A stretch of DNA of 64,000 bases from Tilletia caries. Lineage: Eukaryota; Basidiomycota; Exobasidiomycetes; Tilletiales; Tilletiaceae. The DNA is taken from the NCBI GenBank assembly GCA_032718865.1, contig JALUTQ010000003.1, forward strand, positions 898,001-962,000, read 5' to 3'. The number at the start of each line of letters is the position of its first letter. Position 1 is the stretch's first letter. The translations under genes and the position numbers were made by a program. This document shows, piece by piece, positions 1-11,700 of the stretch. The notes under the pieces were generated by a model, which saw nothing but the letters and a program-made list of their open reading frames with translations, was not told the DNA's origin and did no database searches.

Positions 1-2
1 AG

Positions 3-1684
3 CTCATCGACTACACCGCCGCCTCCACCAACACCTTCAAGAAGACCCTCACCCTACGCCCGACCATCAAATCCACCCGCGCGCTCGCCTTCGCTGACTC
101 CACCCTATATGCAGCGTCTAAGGATCGCGCGCTGTTTGGTGTCGATACTCATACGGGGACGCTTGTGTCCCATTGGGCGAACGTACATGCCGCCCCGCCT
201 TCGCGCATGATCACACTCGACTCCGGCCTCATCGTCACAGGCGACGACGACGGCGCTGTCAAACTTTGGGACCCGAGGATGCCCACCACCTCCGCCTCCT
301 CTTCCTCTTCAGCGTCAACTTCGGAAGCTCCCGCCGCGAAGAAGACCAAACTCTCTGCGGCGGCAGGAAACGTCGTTAACTCTATTCAGCCGACGACTGC
401 CACGCCTGTGAGGACGTACGCGCATCATTTCGACTGGATCAGCGATTTGCTCTGGTGCGACCACCTCGCCCAACCACGGACCCAAAACCTGCCCCAAAAG
501 GGTAAGAAGAAAGCAACAGCGGCGGCGGCGGATCAGCAGCAACAGGACCAACCGGTCACGCTTCGCTCCCGGCTGGTGTGTACCAGCGGAGACGGTACGC
601 TCAGTGTTATTGATTTCCGGCAGGGCGGGTCGGGAAGCGCGGGTGCGGGTGCGAAGGCGGACGTGGGGAAGAAGGCGGGGAACGTGAAGGGCGTAGAAGT
701 CAGTGAGGATCAGGAGGACGAGCTTCTGGCGATCGCGCCTGTCAAAGGGTGAGTTCTGTCCCCCACCCTCACACATTTGACACACGATCTAGCTCACACA
801 AGATGAGCTGTGACACGAGAAGAGGGTCGAAATTTGTCGTCGGCACCCAACTCGGCACCCTCTCTGTCTGGGCCCCCACACGCGCCATGCTTGACCACGT
901 AGACCGCATCCCAGGCCACCCGGCCTCCGTAGACGCCATCTGCCCACTCTACGACCCTTCTTCTTCCTCATCAGCAGAGAACGACGTCGTGGCCCGTTTC
1001 GCGCAAGACGACGACGTCCTCCTCACCGGCTCGTCCGACGGCCTGATCCGCATCTTGCATATCGGACCACCGCATACGTTGCTGGGCGTGTTGGCTGATC
1101 ATGGGGGCAGTGGGATGCCGGTGGAGCGGATTCGGAGGAAGGGGCGGTGGGTGGTTAGTATTGGGCATGAGAGTGCGATTAAGTGGAGTGATTTGGCGGA
1201 ATTGTTGGATGGGGATAGTGAGGATGAGGATGAGGAGGGCGAGGGGGAGAGTTCTGGAGTTGCGGGGAAGAAGAAGAAGCGGGCGGTGAAAGGGGATGAC
1301 GATAGTGATGATGATGAGGACGAGGATGAGGATGAAGAGGAGGACGAGGAGGACAGCGATGATGATGACGATGCACCGGACGCGCCACTCTCAAAAGCAG
1401 CTGACGACGAAGACGAGGACTCCGATTCCGACTCCGACTCCGACGCAGCACCCGCCCCCACATCCGGCCCCAAGACCAAAGCAGCCCAACTGGCGAAAGG
1501 GATAGCAAAAGGCGCTCTCCTCGCCCCTGTGACCTCGACCTCGTCTGGCTGGGATGACGATGATGATGATGAGGAGCGTTCGGGCAAGAAGGGCCGGAAG
1601 GGCGGTGTGAAGAAGGAGATGAAGGGTCGGGATCAGGCTGCGGCGAAGCGGAATGAGCGGGTTGCATTCTTTGCAGACTTATAA
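3..1684 (+). CDS. JIP5: JIP5/WDR55-like WD40-repeat protein (5' partial)
   Basis: The reading frame is open from the window edge, so the start lies outside. Exon 1 runs to 748 and ends before a GTGAGT donor at 749. Exon 2 starts between 793 and 823 (three AGs keep phase) and ends with TAA at 1682-1684. The protein shows WD40 blades, for example GAVKLWDPR near 255-285 and a GTQLGTLSVW blade just after the intron. The tail is a long Asp/Glu-rich stretch (1210-1460) followed by Lys-rich patches. WD blades plus an acidic and basic tail is the layout of yeast Jip5 and human WDR55, which act in the nucleolus in large-subunit rRNA maturation. That role is known for the family and inferred here. Another nucleolar WD protein is the main alternative. 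The gene converges on its right neighbour with only 166 bp between stop codons. Confidence 0.8.
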
Positions 1685-1850
1685 CGTGCAATCATTATAT
1701 ACCGAGAGTAAATTTACCCCTCTTCTTCTTCTTCTTTTGCAGGCAAGTCCGATCACTGATTGGTGTATGTGGGTAGAGCAGGGAGAGAACTGGGGCGAGA
1801 GATGGGGATAATTACAACTATGTACGACTTTGAGATTCTTTTTGTTTTTT

Positions 1851-2822
1851 TTACGCGTGCAGGTACATGATCCCGCCCCTGCCCTTCTTCTCGTCCTTCT
1901 CGATCTCGTAGTGGGTCCTCACGCCCAACGTCGCAAACGGGACCGACTCCATGGTCTTCTTCCTGGCGTCGAGTACCTTCTGGCCATGCTTGTCCATAAA
2001 CTGCTGCTGACGCTGCTCCATGCCCAGTCGGCGGTAGAGCCATCCGAGCAACTTGCGTGACCACTTCTTGGGCAGGACTTTGTCGAGTAAGGCGGCGATG
2101 GGGAAGAGGCCGTAGAGGAAGGTGGTGAATGCGATGCTGAGGGTGCGGATGAGGAGCTCGGGGACGATGGTTGGTGGGAGGATGGATGCGCCCTTGATGG
2201 AGGCGGAGGAGAGGGAGACGGAGAGGATGCGGAGGGTGGGAGTGTATACGGTCTTGTTTCCGGTTTTGACCTTGAATCGGAAGTAGCCGTCGCCGCTGCG
2301 GACGGGGATGCGGACGAAGAAGGTGGCGAGCGGGTGTTTGTGATTGATGGTGGGCAGGAGGGACTCGAGCTCGTTGGCGATCTTGGAGCGTTGGGTCTGG
2401 GTGAGGTTGGGAGTGGAGAGAGACGAGTTTGGGTTATCCTCCTTCTGGATTGTGCTGGTAGAAGATGCTGCTGATGCTGAGTCGGTGTCGGTGTCGTTCC
2501 AGTTCTTGATGGACTCGGGAGTGACATCGATGGCTTTCTCGCTGATGTCGCCGAGGTAGCGAGCGAGTGCCCATCCGAAGAGACCGGCGCGGTATCCCTT
2601 CTGGATGAGGGTGACCTTGAGGCTGTCAGCGTCTACGTTTGTGTTGTGTGCGAGGATGGTGATGGGTACGTAGGTGTCTGGGCCGCGGTAGACGAGGATG
2701 CGGGACGAGTGGAGACGGGCCGTCATGTGTGCTGAGGACGCCGTTGAGGACGCGAAGATGGCAGTGAGGGACGAGATCAGGAAGCGGAGGACAGAGAAGA
2801 TCACAGCGAACGGGTTCGCCAT
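1851..2822 (-). CDS. Conserved-looking membrane protein, unrecognised
   Basis: A single-exon 323-aa frame starts at the ATG at 2822, the first Met before the hydrophobic N-terminus; the longer open frame upstream looks like 5' leader. I do not recognise the family. Residues about 5-25 (FAVIFSVLRFLISSLTAIFAS) form a hydrophobic segment. A second one lies near residues 235-260 (start LLIRTLSIAFTTFLYG), followed by a Lys/Arg-rich C-terminal tail (KKWSRKLLGW). The middle holds a Ser/Thr-rich low-complexity insert. Two membrane spans with a basic tail suggest an ER or mitochondrial membrane protein, but this is inference. It is divergent from the SurE gene, with 292 bp between the two start codons. 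Confidence 0.7.
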   Translation of the reverse strand: MANPFAVIFSVLRFLISSLTAIFASSTASSAHMTARLHSSRILVYRGPDTYVPITILAHNTNVDADSLKVTLIQKGYRAGLFGWALARYLGDISEKAIDVTPESIKNWNDTDTDSASAASSTSTIQKEDNPNSSLSTPNLTQTQRSKIANELESLLPTINHKHPLATFFVRIPVRSGDGYFRFKVKTGNKTVYTPTLRILSVSLSSASIKGASILPPTIVPELLIRTLSIAFTTFLYGLFPIAALLDKVLPKKWSRKLLGWLYRRLGMEQRQQQFMDKHGQKVLDARKKTMESVPFATLGVRTHYEIEKDEKKGRGGIMYLHA

Positions 2823-3114
2823 CTTGTTGATGTGGTGGTGCAGAGAGCACAGAGTGGGAGAACAAGGTGAGCGAGGGAGGAACGTCGGTCGGATCATGAC
2901 ATGGCTCCAGGCGGGCTTTGAGCGTGGGGGAGATCGTCGGTGACATCGCCAGCCATCGGGGAGATTAGATTTACATTGTGAAATGAGGTCGAGCGATTGA
3001 TGACCTGAGCACGCGCAGGCCGCAGTCAGACAGTCAGCTCTTTCCTTTGCTGCGACACTCCCGCACTCACACACAGCACAGCGCACAGCGCACAGAGACA
3101 GATCCAGATCCAGG

Positions 3115-4517
3115 ATGAGTTCGAACGGCAGCTTCCCCAAGCCCAAGCGCGCGCCACGTGTCCTGCTGGTCAACGATGACGGCCCGCCCTCGTCCTCGTC
3201 GCCCCACGTGCTGCCGCTGTACAACGCCCTGGTCGCCCTCGGATGGGACGTCACCGTCGTCCTCCCCTCCGGACAGCGCTCCTGGGGCTCCATGGCATTC
3301 ACCATCCGCGGAAACCTGCCCGTCTGGTACTACTACCCGCTCCGAAACAACGACGACGGCTCACATCACGACGACGCCGCGTGCTGGAGTACCGAGCGCA
3401 GGCAGGTACGCACCCAGCACGGCGAGCTTGGCGAATGGGTCCTCATTGATGGATCACCCACCACCGCTGCCAACGTAGGCCTCTTCAACACCGACGTCCT
3501 CTTCGGGCCCCAGACGCACCCCGTCTCTCGCAACCCACCCACCGCCGATGGCACCTCTCCTCCGTTCTCCTCCTGGGCAGACCTCGTCATCTCCGGTCCC
3601 AACTTTGGCAGAAACACGGGCACTGCATTTGCACTCTCCTCCGGAACACTCGGGGCCGCCCTCGCCGGTGCTCTCTCGGGCGTCAAGAGCATCGCTGTCT
3701 CCTACGGCCATTTCCAAAGGGGGTCTGGTCCTCAACGGTTTGCTGTCCCCTCCACTACGTCAGAATCGGAATCATCATCAGCGGCATCGGTGCAGAACAC
3801 GACGGAACCGGTAAAGACCGACCCTGGTGCAGGCCACATCGTCCGCTCCCCACCTGCACCACAGCATGTTGAACAGCTGGCCACCGATCTGACTGTCAAG
3901 ATTGTCAAACAGCTCTGGGAGGAGTGGGAAGACGGCGTGCAGTGCTACAGCGTCAATGTACCGCTCTCCTGGACCTTGGAGGAACCAAAGATATACTGGA
4001 CGCGCATGTGGGAGAATATGTACCCAAAAGTCAGTCTGGCTCCCTCTTTCACCTTCCATCGCGCCTCCTCCTGTGCTGACCTTGGTGATCCCCCGCATCT
4101 TTGTCCAGTTATTCAAGCAAGTCAGTCTCGATCAGGAAGATGGAGATCTACCATCGTCAACAGCGGAGGGAAAACGACCCAAGCCTGCGATGCATCTCAC
4201 TTTTGCTCCACCCATGGGCACCATGCTCGCACCCGATCAGTTGCTCGAAGGAACAGACATCTGTACGTGTCTCAGCCCCACTCTACCCATGATTCTATCT
4301 ATGTCTTCGATACTCATTATCTTCCCTTTTACGTACGCATCACTCAGGGGCGCTGATGAACGGCTGGGTATCCATAGTAAAATTGTGCCCGAAGTACACC
4401 CATGTCGACGAACAGTCATCAGCAACAACACTCGAGCAAGCATGGTCGGATGCCGCACCCGCTGGCCAAACTGCTTCCAGCAGCTTGGGCGGTCCAGGGA
4501 CAAGATGGATGCTTTGA
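3115..4517 (+). CDS. SurE-domain acid phosphatase/nucleotidase-like protein
   Basis: Three exons (3115-4029, 4109-4262, 4348-4517) encode about 412 aa. Splice sites are GTCAGT/CAG and GTACGT/CAG, and all phases agree. The N-terminus carries the SurE metal-site motif LLVNDDG (residues 17-23). Near residue 160 is SGPNFGRNTG, the second SurE signature, followed by the GTLGAALAGAL helix. SurE proteins are metal-dependent phosphatases acting on nucleoside monophosphates and other phosphoesters. In yeast Pby1 the SurE domain is fused to a tubulin-tyrosine-ligase-like domain. No such domain follows here: the frame ends in TGA at 4515-4517 soon after the conserved WALMNGW block, so this is a stand-alone SurE protein. 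The true substrate is unknown. Confidence 0.85.
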
Positions 4518-4909
4518 GAGATGGAAGCACGAAGGGGCGCCTAGATCCTGTATATTCTGTATCCCTTTTCTGGTTGTTCCAAAAACATCATGGCTGTCGC
4601 TGTCCATCCTGGCTTGCTGAATGAGGCGATGAAATAGAACGCAGCGCGAGGAAGAGAAAAGATAAATGATAGAGAGCAAAGATCATTTGCTCCGGAGAAT
4701 CCTGGTCAGCAGTACAAATTGATGGCGGTACGTTCGGCACCGACGTGGCCTTTTCGCCACAAAAAAACGAACATCACGTGATGCTGTCATCCATCTTCAT
4801 CCCTGCAATGCATCCATGCCACAACATTCGCACGACCATCATATACCCTCTCTATCTATCTTCCTTCCTTTATCCCTTTCCTCTCTTTCCAGAGTCATAA
4901 ACGGGCGAC
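4518..4909. promoter_or_regulatory. CLP1 upstream region with TCACGTGA palindrome
   Basis: A 392-bp gap between the SurE stop codon and the CLP1 start. It holds a perfect 8-bp palindrome TCACGTGA at 4775-4782, about 130 bp before the CLP1 ATG, then a pyrimidine-rich leader (4850-4895). CACGTG is the usual binding site for bHLH factors (Cbf1, Pho4 or USF type in fungi). Its function here is inferred only from sequence and position. I see no further gene. Confidence 0.4.
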
Positions 4910-7737
4910 ATGGCATCAACCGCCCAAACCACGTCCACCACGTCCACCTCCTCATCCGCCGGCATCCCCCTCCCAACCCGCCGCCAACGCATCCCCCCCC
5001 GTTCCGAATTCCGCTTCGAGCTCGAACCAGGCGAGCGGATCTCCTTCCGACTCGTGCCTTCCTCCGGTGGGGACGCCGAGTGCTTTGGGGCGCCGCTCGT
5101 CGCGGGGGAGGGGAGGTGGTATCCGTTTGGGGAGGAGGCGAAGGCGGCGATTGCTTCTTGGACGGGGGCTGAACTTGAGATGAGTGTTTTCTCTTTTTTC
5201 TTTCTTTCTCTTTCCCCGTTTCTGAGCTGCGTTGCCTTTCCGCAAGGGAAATGGGTCAGGGTCAAGCGAGGGAAGCCTGAAGCTTCTGGGTCATTTGCTG
5301 AAGTGAAGGGAAGCAGTGAGACGAACCAGTCAATTCCCTATTCGAATCATGAGCTATCTGTTTCCTCCAGGTCTTCGTCTCTTGTCAGGTCTGAGCTCCC
5401 CTTCCCTTCCTCCCGAATGAGCGATGACCTAGAGGCTGACCCTCCATCCAAAGATGCAGAAGGAGCCCGCCCTTCTGCCCCGCCCGTCCCCTCTTCCCCC
5501 CTGGCCTCCGTCCATTCCACATCTAAAAGCTACCGAAAAGTACTAACATCGTTCATCTCCCGTGTCCCATCCGCTCGCCCCCCCTCTCCACATCGCAGGC
5601 CAAGCGACCTTCGAATCCATCTCCGACGAGCCCTCCCCCACCTTCACAACCCACACCAAGCTCCACCTCGCTCTGGAACGAAGCCGACTCCTCGCCCGGA
5701 CCTTCCTCCGATCGAACGAGGAACTGTTCGAGACGGGCATCAGTAACGCTCCTGCCGTCGTTCATCCTTCGACCGCTCCGATTTCGTTCGAAGTTGGCGC
5801 GGCTGAGGGGGGCGGCGCTGTTCCAGCTTCTTCTTTTCCGACGTTCGAGAGTTGGAGCAGTGATGAGGCGACGGCCTATCGGAGGGAGGGCCAGGGTCCG
5901 CGCGTGATGGTCGTCGGTGGCGAAAGTTCGGGCAAGTCGAGTTTGGTCAAGTTCTTGGCCAATTACGCGATGCGATCGCCGGTGTTGGCTAGTCTTTCGT
6001 CGTCTGCTTCGACGACGAAGGGGAGGGATGCTGCTTCTGCTGGTAACAATAAGGAGGATCAGCCGGAAATTACTGGGTGGTGGCCGGTCATCGTCAACGT
6101 AGATCCTGGCGATGTGAGTTTCGCTACGACCTTTGTCTCTCTCTCCCCCCCCCCCTCTCGGTGTCTCTCGTATATGCTGACAGTAAGAACGTGGTCTCTC
6201 TTCTGTTCAGGGCGCCGCTCCGCTCCCCTTCACCTTCTCCGCCCTCCCCCTGAACCCAATCCCAACCGCCTTCCTCGCATCCACCTCCCCCGCCCTACCC
6301 TACGGCCTCACAACCTCAACAACAGGCGCAATCCACCCAACCTCCACCTCCGCCCACATCGTCTCGCCCTACACCCTCTGGCTCGGGCGGGACAACGTCC
6401 GGGACAACGAGATGCATGCCAAAAGGGTCGTCGACTTCCTCGCGGAGGGGTTGGAGCGTCGATTGGCCCGGGACGCGAGGGCGAGGATGAGTGGGGTTGT
6501 CGTTGATACTGCGGGCGTCATTACGGCTGATGGGAGGAGTCGGTATGCGTGGATTCAGTATTGCGCGAGGGCGTTTAAGGTGGATACGATCGTGGTGCTG
6601 GGACATGATAAACTCAATATCGAGCTTACCAGGCTGTATGGTCATCCGGGCTCGGGGGTGAGCGTGATCAAGCTGCCCAAGTCGGGAGGGGTGAGTTGTT
6701 TCTTTTCTCGGATTATGCCCTGATTTCCCCCCGTCCTCTTGATCATACTGATTTCTCTTCCTCCCTTCATCCTCACCCCCACTGCATAATAGGTGGTCGA
6801 GCTCGACGACATCTACCGCGCCCGTCTACGATCGCTCCAGGTGCGCTCCTACTTCTACGGCGGCTCGGGACCTGCGAAGATCACCATCCCGGACCTTTCC
6901 CAGCCGGATGGGAACGCAACCAAGGAAGTCACGCTACCTGGCCACGAAGAAAGTCTGGGGGGCGTCTCGACGCTCGGTGCGTTCTCGAGTACGTTGCCCC
7001 TCGACCTGATGTGGATCTGGCGCGTCGGACAAGGTGCGTACCATCAACCTTTTTCTAGGTTGGGGAAAAAAGTACATTTGAAACTTTCTGACATTGACAA
7101 ACTTCTTGTCTTCCATTTGGGGACACCTTAACGTAGAGGCCATGGCACCCTCCTCCGCCCTCCCCATCGGCGCCCAACGAACAGTAACCCAAACCCAGCT
7201 AGTCAAGCTCGAACCGACGAACTCAACCGCGGACCAAGCGAGGCTCCTGCACTCCATCGTCGCCCTCGTGCAGACGCCCAGGGGCACGGGACCGAAAGTC
7301 GGGGCGGCGAAAGCGAAGGCGGAGGCAGACGCTGCGGCGGGGATTGGGATTGGGATTGGTGTTGAGGACGATCAGGACGGTTTGACGGATGATGAGATAT
7401 TGGGGTCGCCTGTGTTGGGCTTTATCCACATGTGAGCTGTCGAGTCGTTCTGTAGGTGTTCCCTTTTCTGCGAGCGAGTGCTGATCGTTTTTTTCTTTTC
7501 TTTTCTTCGTCTCTCGCCCTTGCAGTGCGGATATGGACATGAACCGCAAGACGATGACGGTCCTGGCACCCACGAAGGGCAAGCTACCGGCGTTGACTGG
7601 TCTTGTTGGGGTAGGTGTCGCCTCATCGAGGGGAGGGCGGGCTTTGCCTTCTCAGCCCTCTTTGTTACTCGCTTCCGTCTTTTTCGCTGACCGTCCTCTT
7701 CTATCTCCCGCAGGGCTTGGAGTGGACCGATGCCTAG
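4910..7737 (+). CDS. CLP1: CLP1 polynucleotide kinase, mRNA 3'-end processing factor
   Basis: Seven exons give about 637 aa: 4910-5183, 5599-6113, 6211-6690, 6793-7033, 7137-7431, 7526-7610, 7714-7737. All phases agree. The N-terminal part resembles the Clp1 N-domain (EFRFELEPGE, then WTGAELEM). A Walker A loop, VMVVGGESSGKSSLV, lies near residues 193-207. It is followed by the kinase core (VVVDTAGVI, TIVVLGHDKL, IKLPKSGGVVE) and the C-terminal beta domain (GFIHIADMD, TVLAPTKGKLP). Clp1 binds ATP and Pcf11 in cleavage factor IA for pre-mRNA 3'-end formation; animal CLP1 also phosphorylates RNA 5' ends. The loop keeps the P-loop Lys and Ser, so nucleotide binding is expected. Intron 1 is unusually long (415 nt) and its GTGTTT donor is weak. 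A low-complexity insert follows the P-loop. Confidence 0.93.
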
Positions 7738-8732
7738 ACCTCAGAAAGGACAGGCGCAGACAATCCATCCGCGTCGCTTCAGCGCCACACAAGCCCACCA
7801 TGCCGACCTCACGGCGACCGGGGCCCTCACTCCATGGGGGACCGGACAAGACACCAAACGAAGACGAAGACGAGCGCGGACCTCGTAGATGACATTCGAT
7901 CACCAAGACCAAACAAAAACTCGAGCAGGCTTCTGTGTTCGATGCAGATCAACATGTGTGTGTTTTGAGTGTGCGAATGGATGAGGGAGACAAGTTGAGA
8001 GATAGAAAATCAAGCAGGACCACCATTTTGAAGGGGAGTGGGAGTGGAGTGAAGAAGGGCTTAGGTAGGAGCAGGGGAAGGGGGAAGAGTGGAACCCAAT
8101 AGAAAGCCAAGGCAGAGCGTTCCAAGAAAGCAACGGGCGGGGGGGGGGAGGGGGATGTAGGGTGGTAAGAACAACAAAGAAAAGAGGAAGGTAAAGACAA
8201 AGTAAAAATGCGAGGACGGCCCCAATATGGAGAGAGAGAAAATAAGGAAGAGAAGAGGGGGGAGTGCGGTAACAGATGGGAGAGAGGGGGGTGGGAGAGG
8301 ATAAGAATGAAGAAAGAAGAAAAGAAATAAACCTGGGTGTATAGGGAGACAATATGGGGAACTCGGGGAACGCTGTTTTTGGGTGCTGAGTATAGTTTTG
8401 AGGAAAAAGAGCATGCCCCCCTCAGATGGAAGGGGGGTAAAGGGGACCGGGAGGAAAACCTCCATTTGTGAAGACGAAGAGGACACGCCCGGACGGGGAG
8501 GGCGGGGTGTGGGTGCGATAAGAGCAACCGTGGGAGGACGGGGACAGAACCTCGGAAGGGTCGAAGGCGGTCCTGGGCAAGCAGGGCAGGGTAACCGGAC
8601 GGGCGGCTGGGGCGGAGCGGGAGGCGAGGCGCGTGGGAGGCATCCCTGGTCGCCGTAGGGCCGGTGTTCCGAAGGTGGGCGCGAATGTCGATACGGGCGA
8701 GAAATACAGGGCGAGGGCGAGGAGGGCAGATA
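7738..8732. other. Convergent intergenic region, nothing coding seen
   Basis: 995 bp between the CLP1 stop codon and the stop of the Flo8-like gene, both 3' ends. The + strand is strongly purine-rich from about 8000 to 8480, with runs of G and A. I see no start codon with coding character, RNA gene or repeat unit. It probably holds both 3' UTRs. Confidence 0.5.
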
Positions 8733-11700
8733 TCATAAACCCCCACCCCCACCAGTCCCAGCAAGCGTGTCCGACCCACTAAACAGCATATTCAAGCTAT
8801 TCGAGTCCCAAACATCGCTCGTGAGCCCACTATAGAAGCCACCGCCCTCCGCACCATTCAGACCCGAGCCATCGCCTCCCCCACCACCGTTGCCCCCACC
8901 CCCACCGGCGCCGCCCCCTCCGCCAAATAGGTTCGTCGGCCCATTCCCGTTCCCACCCCCACCGCCAAGGTCAAAGCTGCTAAAGAAGTCCTGCGGGAAC
9001 ACAGAGGAATAATCGTCCATCCCACCCGCACTCCCAAAGTTCGTCCCGAAACTAAACGCATTATGGCCGCCATTATTATTGCCATTCCCATTCCCGTTCC
9101 CGTTCCCACTCCCATTCCCACTCATGCTCGGGTTCGACGTCAACACAGGGTTCGGCGGCCCGTTCAGATCGGATGATGAGGACATCAACAGCGAGGACGA
9201 CGACGACGAAGGCGCCAGGGACGACGAGCCGAGCATGGCTGTCTGTCCTAGGCTGCCAGAAAGTAAGCCGCCGCCGCCGTTGTTGTTGTTGTTCCCGCTG
9301 CCGCTACCGGAGGGATCCGAACCTGAACCACCTGCCGCAGCAGACATCGCCAACCCATTCGCCTGCTGCTGAGACGAAGACGACGAAGGCGTCGCACCCG
9401 CACCCGCACCCGCTGCGCCTGCCACATCCGGCAACGCCATCGGCAGACTCTTGCCCGAGCTCGGCGGCGGTGGCGCCATCGCAGACGCAGAAGCGGGGAC
9501 GGGCGTCGGAGCCTGCTGCGGCGTGGGGAGGTCCATCTTCCCCATCGCAGGCGTCATCGCGTTCGGCGTCGGTTTGGACGACGGCGTAGGAGCAGCCGAT
9601 GCAGCTGGTGTCCCCGCCCCACCATTCCCAGCACCGCCGGAGGAAGATGACGACGCTGCCCCTGCGCCGTTTGCAGAAGACGCCGCAGCGCCCGAACCTG
9701 AACCCGAACCCGAGCCGGCCGTCTGCGACTGCGACTGCGACTGCGGCACAGCAGCAGGCGCCAACACAGGCGTCTTCCCCGTCGTAGTCGCCTTCGAGTT
9801 CTTCCTCGTCCTCGCACTCTCCTTCTTCTGCTTCGGCGCTTTACCCCCGCTCGCAGTGACAGCCGTCGCCCCACCCGCGCCGGGAGCACTCGCATTGCTA
9901 CTCCCACTCCCGTCCCCCGTCGCACCACCCACATTCCCCAACTTGGGCGTACTAGGCACAGCAGCACCCGGCGACGCCCCCGCGCCATTCACAACCCCAG
10001 CAGGACCCAACTGCAACCCACTCGGCAACCCCCTCGGCGACGAGCTCAACAACACACTCTGCGGCGGGCCCATCGAGCCCGGTGGGCCACCACCATTATT
10101 GTTGTTCATCGAGGCCGTGCGTTGCATGCTTGGCCGCTGTTTGGAGAGGTCGCCATCGGGTGTGGGGCCGGAGCGGATGGGTACGCCGAAGGGCGGGTGG
10201 GGTGGTGGCCCGCCGCCGCCGCCGTTGATATTGCTACTACCACCGGGCTGCATACCCGCTGCGAGCTGCTGACGCCGTTGAGCCTCCAGCTGTGCGTTAT
10301 AATCCTCGAACAGACCAGTGGGCCCAGGTCCAGGACCGGCGCCATTATTGCCATTCATGCCCCCCGGTCCAGTGGGTAGTGGCGGATGCGAGGGAGGTCC
10401 ACCGCCAAGAGGTTGTCCAGGTCCCAATCCAGGCGTGAGCGGCTGTTGTTGTTGTTGGCCAGGCATCATACCCATCCGCTGCTGTTGCTGTTGCTGTGAA
10501 ACCATCCCACCAGGCCCCTGCCCCGGCCCAGGACCAGGCTGCATCATACTAGCCATCAACCCCGGATTATTGACCAAGGCCGCAGGCGACTGTTGTGCGA
10601 AATGAGCCCGTTGTTGGGGCGTCATGTTGTTGTACCCATTCGCGATCCGGAGTTGTTGTTGTTGTTGCTGCTGCTGTTGCTGTTGTTGCTGTTGTTGCTG
10701 TTGTTGACCAGCCTGCTGTTGAGAAGGAGCACCCGGGATCCCACCCCCACCCTGCTGTCCCTGCCCTTGTTGCCCCTGCTGCTGATGCCCATGCTGATTC
10801 TGCTGCTGCTGAGCAGTAGCAGCAGCCGCAGCCGCCGCCGCCACAGCAAGTTGCTGCTGCTGCTGCTGCTGTTGATGCCGCTGCGCGAACTGTTCCCGCT
10901 GCTGAGGCGTCATCATCTGGCCCATCTGGGCCGCCGCTTGGGCGGGGTTCATCATGCCCTGTGGGACCTGTTGTTGTTGTTGTTGTTGTTGGCCTCCTCC
11001 CTGGCCTTGATTCTGGCCTTGGCCGAGGCCGGCGCCGACGTTGACGGGGCCTCGGGGTACCATCCCACCTGGCTGGCCGGACATACCCTGCGGCCCGAAT
11101 CCATGCGGCCCGCCCGCATTCCCCATAAGATGCCCCTGCGCCTGCTGCTGTTGCTGTTGCTGCGCCTGTTGTTGTTGCTGTTGCTGCTGCTGCTGCTGTT
11201 GCTGTTGTTGTAACTGCTGCTGTTGCTGCTGTTGCTGCTGCTGCTGCAACTGCGCCGCCTGCGAGAAGTGCTGATACACCCCCGGAAACATACTCCCAAG
11301 CTGCTGCAACTTCGCATGATACTCGCGCGCCCGGCCCATCGCCTGATTCGAGACTTCAGGCTGGTGCTGCATCATCTGGGAATTGTGGTATTCGACCTGC
11401 TGAGCTTCGTGCAGTTGTTGCATTTGCCCAAAGACTGCGCGGGGGGACGAAGAAGATGTCAGCCATTTCCCTTTATTCTCCGAAAAATGAGAAGGGTAAA
11501 AGGGGAGGGGGAGAAAGGACGTACTCTGCTGTTGCTGTTGAGGCGTCATCTGCTGCGGCGGCACCATCGGATGTCCATGCTGATGCTGCTGCTGCGGCGG
11601 CGGCGGCATCCCAAACTGCATCCCACCCCTCTGTCCACTCGGACCCGCACCCTGCCCCTGCCCCTGCCCCGGCTGCATCCCAGGAGGTCCTCCACCAGGA

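Noticed and set aside
10593..11213. Long Leu-rich frame in the Flo8-like gene
   Set aside because: A poly-Leu reading of the CAG/CTG repeat on the opposite strand; the minus strand has the LisH gene with consistent splicing.
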